Assembly (NCBI GenBank): GCA_009809945.1
Contig: WTPW01000358.1
Location: 197,864-261,863 of the forward strand
DNA from: Gigaspora margarita
Lineage: Eukaryota > Glomeromycota > Glomeromycetes > Diversisporales > Gigasporaceae
Direction of reading: 5' to 3'
Length of the DNA: 64,000 nt
Positions 47,335 to 59,069 of this stretch are shown here, in pieces (positions within the stretch are counted from its first letter, which is position 1; each line of letters starts with the position of its first letter). The notes under the pieces are model-generated. The model saw only the letters and a list, made by a program, of their open reading frames with translations. It did no database searches and had not been told where the DNA came from. A program made the translations under genes and the position numbers.

Positions 47335-47639
47335 AACAGAATTTTTTTTTATAGAACCATGATAAAAACCATGATAATTCCAACACAATTATCTTCCGTT
47401 CATTATTACCGAAATGGAACGCAAGCCTTGTATATTATCTGTATATATTATAAAACTTTTGCTAAAACACTTACATCCATCAATGGATTCAATAAAAGAA
47501 TTTGATTGGTTTGTCTGATCAAATGACCAATCAGATTCTTTATCGAATTTATTAAGTGATTTCTATAAGTAATGGGGGAGGATAAAAAGGGAGTAACGTA
47601 AACCACTGAATTAATTGGTCTGGCCTAATTTGAAATTAT

Positions 47640-49580
47640 TTATATCCAGAGTTCGTCATAGAGAGGTTCGTTGTATAGAATCAACTAAATACCAAAAAAT
47701 TTATTTTATTGAATAAAAAAATTGCATTCATTGAAATATATAAACCTGTTAATTAAAATTTTTTTTTTATGTTCGTTAAATTATTAAGTAATTGAAATGC
47801 AAAGTATTTACAAATCTATTAACGTTAAATGTTAATTCGAAGTAACCGTCTGACCCATACGTGCACATCTGGGGCGCAACCTTGTACACATTTACGGTAA
47901 GGCATAAATAAGTAGTTTATCAGAAAATAAGAATTATTCTGTACCACTATAAATACATCATTGCATCGCAAACATTTGGAATAAATAAAGAAAATTTTGT
48001 TATGTTCTTTTTTAATTTGGATAAAATGCAAAAACAAAAAAGAACTTACATACGTGAACAAATAGGTATAAAAGATGAATCGTAAAATTCCAATAACTGA
48101 AGAACGAAAATATCTTATCGAAAAAATGAATCAGAAAAAAAACAAGTTCGTCACAAACGTCATTTAAAAACTAATAATAAAACAAGAGAACATAATTCAA
48201 GATGAGGATAGCCTAAATATAAATATGATTTTAAATTAAATTAAATTTGCAAATAAATAATAATGTCTGACATAGATAAATTATTTTAGTAAATGAAACG
48301 TCACCTGCTGTCCCTTATTATTGTCTTACTTGTAATGATCTTCTCCTTCAGTTATATTAAATCATAAACTGTTCTCATGTTAAATGTAGTAGAGACAAAT
48401 TGAAGCCAAAAAAATTTTTCTAGAGAATGATACGGATCCGGGTATGTAATAATAGTATAAATGTAAATATAAAAATATATATAGTTAATATATATTTATT
48501 TTAGGAGAAGTACCAACTGAATTTCTCAACTTAGTCAAGTCGAGGAAATGTTAATTGCACAGGTTCTTCCAATGATTACGTTTTTAATATTAAAAGGTAG
48601 ACAGCTCAGTTACAGAGATCATGACAATTGATACTTTAGTTGTTGAACAAACTAATATTAAATACAGTAACGGACAGCAAGAAATATCCACTTTTTATAT
48701 ATAAATATAAATCTTACAAACAAATGACTTTAAAAAATCTGTCTTACAGATTTGTTGCTTTTAGTCTAAGTTACAATTACATTAGAATGGGTTTTTATTT
48801 TGATTATAAATTTAAAGGTTATTAGAGACTAAAGTTAATATGTAATCAAAAATTTGGCGTTTAATTTATAAAAAAATTGGGTTGATAGATTTTTAACCAA
48901 TCAAAATCTTGATACACAAAAATAGCTGATCAGATTTGAGTATAAATCTCAAAATTTGGTGTTTTAAAAAAATTGGATATTTCTTTCTGTCCAGTACTGT
49001 ATGAAATAGGAAGAACACCACCTTTACTACCTATAGTTATTCTGATTAAATTGGAAATTCTATGGACCTAATGATTTTATATTGAATTATCAAGTAGTGC
49101 CAATTCGATTATTAAATGTGCTTGGAAGGAAAGTCAGGAACTCACTCCCACATTCATTTTCCTTTGTACCTTGCTTGAGCAATTACAATTCACAAGTCAT
49201 AAGATTTATCATTGCCACAATTTGTAATAAATTTTGGAAATAGGAATTTGTACCTGACCTTACATAGTAAGGATTAATTTCTTTATAAATTTATTATAAA
49301 TTATGAATTTATTAAAATTATGAATTTATTATTAAAATTATGAATTTTTATAAATATAATTTTATAAATAATGGCTGCTTAAAAAACTTTAAATACTATT
49401 ATTTATAAGTAATAATGATTTATAAAATTTAAACTGTATTTAATTTTAAATATAACTTAAGACTTTAAAACTCCAAACCACAAAATTGTGGCATTTTTCT
49501 AGTTATAAAAATTCATCACATAAACTTTTCAATTATTATAAAATGCACTTATTTTTTTATAGATTTTTAGGTTTTTATAA
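47640..49580. other. Intergenic, nothing firm
   Basis: A short frame near 48075 (MNRKIPITEERKYL) looks protein-like but stops after about 30 codons. It might be an exon of a decayed gene. Otherwise AT-rich DNA. Confidence 0.35.
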
Positions 49581-49920
49581 TTTTGCATACTAAATTTTTT
49601 CATGTTAAGATTATTATTTAGAGTCAGGGTTAAGAAGGACCTAAAGCATTTTTACTCAGAGCACCATATTCTGGTTAATTGGCCAGTTTTTAGGATTATG
49701 TTGCATAGTTGGTAATGCGCATTTAGTAAAAGCGAAATTATTTAAAAATAGTTTTGCATATTAAATTTTTTGTGTTAGGGTTATTATTTAGAGTTGGGGT
49801 TATGAAGGACGCAAAGCATTTTTACTCAGAGCACGATATACTGGTCTATTATGTAGCATAGGTGGTAAGGTACGATTTAGTTAAAACAAAAATTTTAAAA
49901 ATTCATTCGTATGCAATTTT
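49581..49920. repeat. Tandem duplication, 171-bp unit, two copies
   Basis: TTTTGCATACTAAATTTTTT at 49581 recurs as TTTTGCATATTAAATTTTTT at 49752. Both are followed by GTTANGRTTATTATTTAGAG, AAGCATTTTTACTCAGAGCA and ATANTCTGGT-type sequence. Divergence is about 15-20% by eye. Confidence 0.75.
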
Positions 49921-50589
49921 ATCTTCTTTTGCATTTCAATAATGCAACATAAAAGGATAAATATTTGTGCAAATATTACATTGTCACTTTGCTATAATTA
50001 TGTAATTTAACTGCTTGATCTCGATAATTTTAACTCTTTCAAGTTGTCAATCCATGCGCAATCTTTTGAGACTATTTACATTTCGTGCATATGCCTTTTA
50101 ATTTTTTTTCATATTTTCAATTGTTTTTAGTGTCTGTAAATTTAGAATTTACAGTTAATTCTTTTATTGCACCCAGAAAAAGATAAAAATGATTTAATAT
50201 ATTCATGTGTCCTAAGCAAGCAACAAATGAACTTTGCCTTAACGAAACATACTCGAGTGTTGATTTTTTATTATACTATAAAACCACTTAAGCTGCTAAA
50301 ATCCCACTAGTAATTGTTATATGAAAAGAAACATATTTTAAAAATTACTTATCAATGTATATATATATATAAATGCGTTGAAAATTTAGAGGTCCCTACT
50401 AACTTACTTAAAAACAACGTTTTCATATGGTACCAGTGTAAAATATCCTTCCATTTCTTCTTTGATGTTAACATTTAAATTGGAATATTTGACCACACCC
50501 ACGTAATCCAAAGTTTTTTTTTCATATGCAGAATTCGACTAATGCTTTAATATCTTTCTCTTTATCTAGACGATTAATTAGCAGCTTCT

Positions 50590-51865
50590 TAAAGGTGCAT
50601 CGCAGTGATCGAGTATAATATCAATATAAAAATTTAAAAGAGATATCTTTCTTTAAATCAAGATATTGCAATTTGGACGGTAATATTCTTGCAAACTGCA
50701 TAACTTGTATTGTCAATTCATCTTCCGATACTTCTCCTTCGAATATTTCTACAATGTGCCATAACGTGAGGAATTGAAGCTTTTACAAATTACCAATAAG
50801 CTCTAAGAGTTGTGTTGAAACTCAATAAATGAAATGTAAAGATATGTAATGTTTGGGCAAAAGAACTTAATTGTTTTTAATAGCTGTTCTTCAAAATTTG
50901 CTTCATTTAATGAATCAAGTTTTAGTCGTTGAAGTAATGAACCAGATTTTTTTAAACATTGATCTATAATCAATCATCGTTTCAGTAACTTCGAAAGGTT
51001 TGATTTTGTAAAAGTTTTCTTCTAATATTTCCAACAGTTTCGAATTATTAATACATCCTTAATTTCTGATACGAAAAATTTCTAAATTTTCACAATTCTT
51101 CAACACCTTGAACTCTTCAATATGTTCGCAATATTCTATTGTAACTTCTCGTAATGATTGTCTTTGACTTTATAAAGCCAGAATTACGCCATGTAGATCA
51201 TATCTACCGAAAATGCTGAATTAAATAAATTGCTTTGGCGAATTTATAATGCAAATAAGTGCATGATTAATCGTGGGGAATAATCTGAACAAATTTCGTC
51301 AATGTTCAAAGTATTAATTTTCGTAGCACTTTTTGCAAAGATTCTTAATAATGTAGCAGCATTTTCAGTGCCAAAATTTGATATTGAACCTATTGATAAA
51401 TCTTGGAGTTGAGAGAAAAATTGTTTATTTTCCCCTAATGAATAAAAAGTATCCGCTTTAACTTCAGTAAATACAGAAAATTGTAAATTGAATTGTACAA
51501 AGCAGCACCACTCTCAATTAATTTTTTAAGCAACAAATTAAAAATTTTAATTCTCAAAATACGGTTAAATGGTTTCGAACCTAACTTTAAATCGAGCCAT
51601 TCTGTAACCTCAAATTTTAGAAGATATAGATCTAGAACCTTGAAATCTTGCATAATCAAATAACGTTTTGGAAAATTCAGTATTTATTCCATACTCATTT
51701 AAACCCAATTTTTCGTAATCGTCAAGAGACGAAAAATATTTAGAAATTATTAATGGCCCTTGATCGAATGAAAACGGATCTTGCCAAAGAAGCGGAATTG
51801 ATATTTTACACCAATATCGGCTTACAAGTGCGCAAGAATATAAGGAATAAAATTCATTTTTTAAA
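50590..51865 (-). pseudogene. F-box / leucine-rich protein gene, heavily broken
   Basis: Reading leftwards from about 51865, the frame gives FYSLYSCALVSRYWCKISI and PLLWQDPFSFDQG, then ISKYFSSLDDYEKLGL. This is the N-terminal F-box pattern (L-x-S-C-x-L-V-x-R-x-W-C...P-x-L-W) of the large Rhizophagus F-box family. A frameshift near 51640 moves the frame to DFKVLDLYLLKF. Many stops then break the C-terminal leucine-rich part, although pieces such as LNIDEICSDYSPRLI are still readable. The usual protein has about 450-550 residues, so the length remaining is close to a full gene. It would have been a substrate-recognition subunit of an SCF ubiquitin ligase. A paralogous relic lies at 62935-63886. 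Confidence 0.75.
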
Positions 51866-52348
51866 TTATTAATTGATAATCATATATAGTGTAACGGTTG
51901 AATTGGGAGAGCGATAAATAATATAGACAATAGTGCCAATTTAAACTCCAGCCGATTACGGATGAAATGTATACTAGGTTAATGCACAGCATTTTGTGTC
52001 CGAAGCGCAACAACAACTAAGATCTAATTTCATTTTTTTGATACGACACAAATCAAAATAATATGATGCATCAAAAAGGTAACTATTATACACATGCGGA
52101 CAGACACCAAATACGGAAGTTACATTTTTGATATTCCTATTATTTGATCATCAAAAATGTAACTTTTGTATCACCTTACGTAAACATATAAAGTCCTCCG
52201 CTACGCTTCGGACAATAAGTATATTAATATATATCTCAAAATGGGTATCATATGGTATGCCAATATTTGGTCGGATTTCGATCAGGTGATATTTTATGTA
52301 AAAAAAGTATGGCTAGTTAAGTGACTGCGGATATTTATTTGGACGAGG
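51866..52348. other. Intergenic
   Basis: Contains an inverted pair around CATCAAAAAGGTAACTATTATACA / TATTTGATCATCAAAAATGTAAC words (about 52070 and 52140). TTGTCCGAAGCGTAGC-like words recur here (about 51993 and 52200), also near 30060 and 53740, so a dispersed family touches this region. Confidence 0.4.
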
Positions 52349-52351
52349 TAA

Positions 52352-52403
52352 GGCCAGACCAAGTTGATTATGTGTTTTACATTACCCCCCTCTCCCCTCC
52401 AGG

Positions 52404-52434
<31 letters not shown>

Positions 52435-52640
52435 GGAGGGTGGTTCATATAGTAAAATTTTAAAAAATTTTTTTTTCAAAAATTTTTTTCCGATTTGTTC
52501 CGTGACTATATAAAAATTTTCCGAAATAGTCCGTAGTACTATATATATCTATCTAAATTTTTTTTACTATGAGGGAGGGGGGGAGCTCTGAGGAGGGGTG
52601 GGGGGGGTAATGTAAAACACATAATCAACTTGGTCTGGCC
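52352..52640. mobile_element. Harbinger-like MITE, 289 bp, TAA duplication, G-rich arms
   Basis: The left arm GGCCAGACCAAGTTGATTAT (52352 on) continues to TTTACATTACCCCCC and is perfectly inverted at the right end (about 40 bp, to 52640). TAA flanks both sides (52349-52351 and 52641-52643). Inside the left arm is a run of 26 G (52407-52432) with C-rich DNA before it; the right side has GGGAGGGGGGGAG. GGCC ends with a TWA duplication fit PIF/Harbinger. Confidence 0.85.
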
Positions 52641-52643
52641 TAA

Positions 52644-53276
52644 TTAATATCAAAAGCTCTGTCTGAGACTGGCGATGCTAAAGAAGGCGGTTATTATAAT
52701 ATAACTTTATCTACTAAAGAAACTTTATCATAAAGAAGTTCAAAGAAACTACAATCACGTGACAAAAGATTAACAAAATTCGTTACACAGAATTCGAAGT
52801 TACAAGTCAGAGTCTCGCAAGGTTTATTAAGGTTAAAGTCGAATTCAAAGATAAGTGTTTTACTTTTATCAATTTATTGTTTGAAAGGGGATAAGAAACT
52901 TACTCAACTTTATTAGAATTCAAAGGTCTTATTTACATGTTTTTGAGTTAGAGCATTTACGCTTTATTTTGAGTGATTTCGCTTTAATTGAGGTGTATAC
53001 CTTCTCTTCAACATGTATACACTCTGAACGGAACGTATACGCTTAGGGCGCAAAATTAACAAGCCCGTGCAATCGTGTAGACGTGATATTTTGAGTGTGT
53101 ACGTTCTTGCATGAGTTAAGCCACCAAGCCACCATTAATTTTTCCTTTTTAGTATAAGTGATGGATATTTTACATGAGGAAAGGAATTAAAAATTAAATA
53201 AAACTGTCGTACAAAGTAGCTACTTCTATGAAAATTAAGATAGGTATAGAAACTTCTAGCAATTTTTATTGTTACA
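52644..53276 (-). mobile_element. Start of the Ty3/gypsy 3' LTR (left limit uncertain)
   Basis: On the minus strand, AAGGGGAGG (53278-53290 region) is a polypurine tract. After CAAA it is followed by TGTAACAATAAAAATTGC, an LTR-like TG start at 53276. Integrase-coding DNA lies upstream on the same strand (54840-55950). The other LTR end (CA in minus sense) was not found. The LTR may be truncated by the Harbinger-like MITE or end within this region. Confidence 0.45.
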
Positions 53277-53338
53277 TTTGCCTCCCCTTATCATTGAGCT
53301 CCTGTGAAATGAATCAATTCCAACACTTCACTAATTTC

Positions 53339-54573
53339 TAGTGATGGGCCACGCGCGGGATCCGCGCGTGATCCCGCGCGGGATGCGCGGGATTCAAAAT
53401 CCCGCGTGCGGGATTTTTAATATAAGATTATTTGGCCTGCATTAGCATATCATCTGGCCCGCATTAACAAAGTATCCGGCCAGCTTTAACATAAGTGGGC
53501 AAATGACTAATTAGTATTTGATGTACATAAAAATATTATGCACGCGTTAACTTTTTATTTGTTTCTCGTTCGCACATATATACGTACGTACAGAGATAAT
53601 GTGCAAACTGTACGTTGAAATAAATTTTTTAAATTGTCATTATTAACAAAATGGGAATCTAGACTTTTAATTTCTTGCATAAATAATACATCAAGAATAT
53701 TGTGTACCATATGGGCAAAAATCTCCAATTTCAGTGATTATTGTCCGAAGCGTAGTGAGGACACACCGAGTAAACTTGAATGCACGTCTATGCAATGTTA
53801 GTCAGCTCCGGCCAATAAAATTTGAGGATTGCCGGTTCCCGTGATGATCTGCAGTCAGTGTAACAATTGTTCAATAGACCGTTTCTGGTGTTACACATGT
53901 GCACTATTTTGCACGGCTATAAAAATTATATGCTTGTTTTCGCTTCGGACCTATATCAGATTCTGATTTCCTAGTTTAATATGAGTGATAAGGTAAATAA
54001 AATTCGAGCCAATCATTTATGTGATATTAGATGATTATTGAGTATAAAAGTGACTATTTGATAAGCCCGATTATGAATTTCTTATGAGTCGTTTATGAAT
54101 TTTTGTACGTATATAACCTGGTTACCTATAAATTTTTGTACGTATGTACTTGATCACTTATAAATTTTAGTACATTTATACCTGATTATGCGCCTGATTA
54201 CTTATAAATTTTTATACGCTTATATGATTTGATCGCTTTGTTGCCATTATAATTTTTGAATATATATCTTTATATAATAATATTTAAAAACAAATTGAGA
54301 ATATTAAAGCAAATCTGAATTAATAAATTTAATAATTATCAGATTTAGATGTTTTAAATGTAGGCAAAATCTATATAAGCATTTTTATTTGTAATAAATG
54401 CAGTAAGATTTATAAGAAATGATTACTATTTAATGAGAAATAACATTCCTAGCGGTGATTTATATATATATATTTATTTATCGTGAAAAAATCAGAAACT
54501 CTACTCGATCCCGCGAATCCCGCGCGGATCCCGCGCGGGATTTTTAAAAAAAATCGGGATTTGCCCATCACTA
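53339..54573. mobile_element. hAT-like element, 1235 bp, CCCGCGCGGG words, perfect 8-bp duplication
   Basis: Left end TAGTGATGGGCCACGCGCGG; right end, read inward, TAGTGATGGGCAAATCCCGA. The duplication CTAATTTC is exact (53331-53338 and 54574-54581). The palindrome ATCCCGCGCGGGAT and single-base variants crowd 53350-53420 and 54505-54560. The interior is AT-rich and non-coding, with ATAAATTTTTGTACGTATA repeats at about 54095-54220. It is inserted in the 3' part of the gypsy element. Confidence 0.92.
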
Positions 54574-54581
54574 CTAATTTC

Positions 54582-57090
54582 TTGTTGGGCTAAAGTGTGG
54601 GCTTCACTTTGTAGCATGGCGAAATCATCTTTTAATAATCATCAAAGGGTGTAGGGAGTAATAACTTGAGATGTATAAAGGTAGGAAGGTCCCTGAGTAT
54701 AATATAAATGATAAGTACGATAGGCAATAATTAAAATATCTTGATATTTTCAGAGTATCAAAGGTTTGATAAAGTTTTCGCATCATTTTTCCAAGTTTTA
54801 GCTTCTAGGAGCGACCCAAAGGAATAATAATAAGGTTACTGGCTTGGATAGTGCATGTTACTGGAGGAAAGCTGAGAGCAAAGGCTAGATACTTTTTTCT
54901 CCCAAATTATTTCAAGTGGAGCATTGACTTGATAACGAAATGCTGGGCTTCTGCAAAGATCTTGAAGAAAGTCAGGTAACTTTTCATGCAACTGTTGAGC
55001 ATCACTTTTCCGGTTTGATCCCAATTTCATGTGATTCAATTTTATTTTTTTTTATAATGCCCCTTTTGTTTGTCTTGCATTTTTTTAATTCTTTTTACAG
55101 CACATTGTCGAACAGCAACTAATTCTTCTAATAAATTTTTACTCTTCTGAATAACAAATTTTGCAAGTATTCTTCAGTTCCAGGATGTGTTTGGTGTGAG
55201 GTAAGACTAACTTCAGCTGGAAGAACAGCAGATCGTCCATAGAGTAAGTAAAAGGGCTCATAACCCATAGTACAATGGGTAGTAGTTCAATAGGCAAAAA
55301 GAACAAAAGTTACACACTAATTTAGAACTTACAAAGAGTTTATTAAATCGTTCCACTAATCTGTTGGTTTGTGGGTAGTAGGCAGTGGATGTTCAATAAA
55401 TGATGGTCATCTTTCGACAAAGAGTGTCGACCAATTTATTACAAAAGTGAGACCTTGGTCATAGAAAAGTTCATGAGGAGCTCCATGATGACAAATTAGG
55501 TCTTTAAAGATAAAGTCTGCAATGCTTTTAGCATTAGCTTTTTTCAAAGCACAAGCTTCTGGCCACTTAGTAAGGTATTCGGTGGCAACAACGATATATA
55601 TTTTGTTAGTGGTAGTTACTGGGAGGGAGCCCACAATGTTAATCCCAATACGATCAAATGGCTTCCCTATTTTAATAGGATATAAGAGTTCTCAGGTATT
55701 GGGTTTCTTTACTTTCTGACATATATCACAGGTACATATATATGCCTTGATTTCATTGCCCATTTGGGGCCAAAAATATCATTTTATGATTTATTGATAA
55801 GTTGCATAAATTCAAAATGTATGGTGTGGAGATCATTGTGCAGGCTAAAAAGGATGGCTTTGGTTTCATCTTGCTTTATGACCTGTTGGGTTTGCAATGA
55901 GGTATGGAGGTCCTTTTTGTATAGTAACCCATTGAGTACAAATTAATGATGAGTTTTATATTTCAAAACTCAACAATTTTGAGGCATGTAATAGTCTGGT
56001 ACTGTGTTTTGCATGAGATGCTGGAAGGATAGGTCATAGGTATCAGGATCCATATCTTTTGATTTTGTTCAGTTCTAGTTTTCTTCCAATATATTCTTAT
56101 ATATATAATTTTTTTTATTGAAAAAAATGCCAGAACACTGCAACCTGTACTGGATTAACATATTAATTATAAAAGTATTTATTTTCTTCTTGTTATATAT
56201 ATATAGATAGTTCTAATTTTTTTTTATTAACTTGCTCTTTTAATTATTAGAGGTTTTTATGAAACCAACAGTTTCTTAGCAGTTACTTTTTGAATGCGTG
56301 ATAATCTGTCGACATTACTATGCTGTTTACCCAGTCAATAGATTGTCATGAAAGAGTACTCCATTAGGGTCATCATCTACCTAGCAAGGTGGTTTTGTGG
56401 TAATTTGACATTAAATAAATATTTTAAAGTGGAAGGGTAAATGGTAGCTCTTTTTTCTAAGTAACAAACTGAGAGGTTATTTTTCAAGCAAATGCGCTTA
56501 TAAAGATCTAGCCGGTATATAGTAGGAATCAAGTTTTATGAAGGTATGGCCAAAAATAATCTATAGCCCAGACTACAGCAAGACATTCTTTTTTGGTGAC
56601 GGCATAGTTTTCTCAGTTTTAGAGAGGTTTTGACTCACATAGTATATGACTTGCTCATACCCTTATCATTTTTCTGTGATAAAATGGTTCTAAGCACAAT
56701 ATCAGAATGTCAGTGAAGAGGATAAAAGTATTGGAGAAGTCAGAATATGCTAACATGAGGCAGTGACTAACTTCCTTTTAACAGCTTGAAAGCCTGTTGT
56801 TGCACCTTTGTCCACTTATAAGTAACATTTTTCTTTAATTTGTTAGAGAGGAGCAGCAATAGAGGTAAAAATTTTTATGAATTTTTGATAATATGAAGCT
56901 AGCCCCAAAAAACTTCTTAACTAACTCAAATTTCGAGGGATTGGGAAAGCTTTAACCACTTCTATTTTAGCAGGATCAGTTCTTACACCTTGCTCTCCGA
57001 CGACATTCCTAAAAATTTTAATTCTCATCAACTGAAGAAATACTTCAACAGTTTCAAGGTAAGACCTGCCATATGGAGTCGTTCAAAACC
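54582..57090 (-). pseudogene. Ty3/gypsy polyprotein remains: RT end, RNase H, integrase
   Basis: From right to left on the minus strand are the end of the RT domain (VVGEQGVRTDPAKIEVVKAF, about 56950-57050), then RNase H (QQAFKLLKG, then AIDYF-like and TEKE-like remnants, about 56450-56830), and an H2C2 finger end (CDICQKVKK, about 55720). The integrase core follows (GSLPVTTTNKIYIVVATEYL, TKWPEACALKKANAKSIADF, HHGAPHELFYDQG, 55407-55680), then LLYGRSAVLPAEVSLTSH (about 55210-55260). A C-terminal piece lies at 54836-55150 (RIKKMQDKQKG, KSDAQQLHEKLPDF). The order RT-RNase H-integrase is that of Ty3/gypsy elements. Gag, protease and most of RT are missing to the right of 57090. Frames are broken by many stops. 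The 3' region is split by the hAT element at 53339. Confidence 0.8.
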
Positions 57091-57113
57091 AATCGTAAAT
57101 GGTATAAATGGAA

Positions 57114-57274
57114 ATAATTTTACGGGAGGATAAAACCTGAGTTTTTTAGGTTACATTTTTGATGCAGATCTGTATTTAATTAGGGTTAGGGTACTATTTT
57201 AGGATAGTTAGATGGTGATCTGTATCAATAACGTAACCTAAAAAACTCAGGTTTCACCCTGTCGTATAATTATT
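57114..57274. mobile_element. Foldback MITE, 161 bp, ACGACAGGGTGAAACC-type ends
   Basis: The left arm AATAATTTTACGGGAGGATA and onward pairs with the inverse of the right arm over about 65 bp. It includes ACCTGAGTTTTTTAGGTTAC and GATNCAGATC. The same outer sequence (TACGACAGGGTGAAACC) and inner GATGCAGATCT mark the element at 60135-60264 as family. It sits immediately beside the cut 5' side of the gypsy remains. Target duplication is unclear. Confidence 0.75.
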
Positions 57275-59060
57275 ACACAGCAAATTTATTAGTTCGAATT
57301 TTTAATTAATTTAATGAATAACAAATATGTAATAAATATAACGATATATATCGATACTGTATTCCATTTGCTATTATTGTTATATGTTTTTAATAATAAA
57401 AATTTTAAGTTTCATATAATAAATAAACATATTATTTACAATATAACAAGATTATGGCGAGTTACGGCAAGTTACGAAATACAAATTGAGTTACGGCAAA
57501 TATAAAATGTTATAGCTTGAATAATTTTATCGGCACATGCGCAAGTTATAGCAAGCCATAATTTAAAGCAAAAAGTTATAACTAGTTATAACTCAATTAC
57601 GGTACGGACCATCCCAATTTCTCAAGTTCCGCCTGCACCTCTAGTTTACAGACAAGTTAAGGAAGTTCGCAATTCTGGGCATCTGATTGGATGATCATTC
57701 CTTGTGATTTTGTATGCCATGCATGCTGACGTGTCATGCTTTTGAATTACAGTAGGGATCGTTATTTAAAAAATTCTATAAAATTACCGTATGTGTTCAC
57801 AATATTGATTCTTTATATGTACATTGACTTGGCTATTTATCATTATGTTTTTTTTGACTTATTTTACTTATGTATTAATATTATAGCTTATTTTTACTTG
57901 TTTGCTCAGGATTCTGTTTGGATTATATTTATGTATTGAGTCACTTGAGATTTCTATTTTATATCGGCACCGATTTTCAATTTTGTTACCTAATTTTTGT
58001 AATTGTACTAATCTAATATGGTGCTTATTATTATAACTCTTTACTATTAATACTGCAATTATTGTTTATATTGTTTGCTAACTATATAAAATTGTGCAGA
58101 TTTATGTAATCAATTTGACATTTACGATTGTTGCATATGTACTTGATTTATTATTTTTTTTGCAGATATCAGGTATCAACATCGTCATTGCTCCCTTAAA
58201 TATTATTATTGTTCTCGCATTACATAACCTTAAAATTATTACCTTAATTAACGCCCTCTCTACATTGTTTCGCAAACTGAATCTTAAATTGATCGCATAA
58301 TTAATCGGATCAAATTAAGAGATATCCTGACTCAGATCCAAGTGATTCGTGACCTCATATCACTTGATTAATCCTACGACGAACGATATTTGGGTTTACT
58401 ATTGGAGCTAAATTCAGTATCAAATTATTATAGCTATCTCAAAACAATAGTAACACAGCATAGCGAACTTTTATTGTTATTGGCTGATTTTTGTAGATCA
58501 TTTCGTTATACTAAAGTCTTATTAAAGTAACGATTTTCTGTCACGAGATCGAATACGTATCGCAGAGGTTGTATAAAAATTTAGAAACTATACCTTCATC
58601 TTTACAAGGTGTTAAAGTAATTTGGTAATCGGCAAGAAAATTCGGAAGTTAGATATATAATATTTACATCATAATGTACTAATTTCCCCGTTCCTGGTTT
58701 CGCGCAACTGCGTTGCGCAGCTACTTATTTGATATATGCTGTAACTTACATATATTATGAATATATATGTAGGTGAAATATGTATTAAATTTTTATTTAA
58801 ATTATTCCATCTTCATTATCAAATATTCGAGTTATAAACTTAGATTATAAATATAGTTTACTAATATTTAAATAAAATTTATTATATACGTAGTACAATA
58901 GAATTTATACAATTTTTATTATAATTTTATTTTATCATTAATTTAGGCATTTAATCATATTATTTATTTAGTCAAGAATTTAAACATTTAGTCAAATTTA
59001 GAATTTCGGCACTTCGGCAAAAAATAATGCCATGTCGAAATATATTTCGACACAAAATTG
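57275..59060. other. AT-rich DNA, no firm gene; one GC palindrome
   Basis: Repeated GTTACGGCAAGTTACGA / AGTTATAGCAAGCCATAA words lie at 57455-57600. GCGCAACTGCGTTGCGC (58702-58718) is a palindrome followed by AGCTACTTATT and shared with 34868-34905 in opposite orientation. Frames at 57736-57939 and 58094-58300 are hydrophobic and AT-driven, with no recognised family. Confidence 0.4.
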
Positions 59061-59069
59061 TCTAAATAT

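Larger units (their letters stand above)
45792..47625. mobile_element. Candidate Harbinger-like element(s), GGCCAGACCAATT ends, TAA flanks
   Basis: The left end GGCGAGACCAATTTAATTC follows TAA (45789-45791). The right end, read inward, GGCCAGACCAATTAATTC is followed by TAA (47626-47628). Three-base TWA duplications and GGCC-type ends fit PIF/Harbinger. A second, truncated copy of the right-end region (GGGTAACGTAAACCACCGAA, about 46034) means this could instead be two overlapping or adjacent copies. Other element candidates lie inside. No transposase is visible. It is the same end family as 52352-52640. Confidence 0.5.

Noticed and set aside
57736..58300. Two hydrophobic plus-strand frames as small membrane proteins
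   Set aside because: AT-rich DNA readily gives Ile/Leu/Phe/Tyr-rich frames; there is no conserved pattern, and similar frames occur throughout the window.
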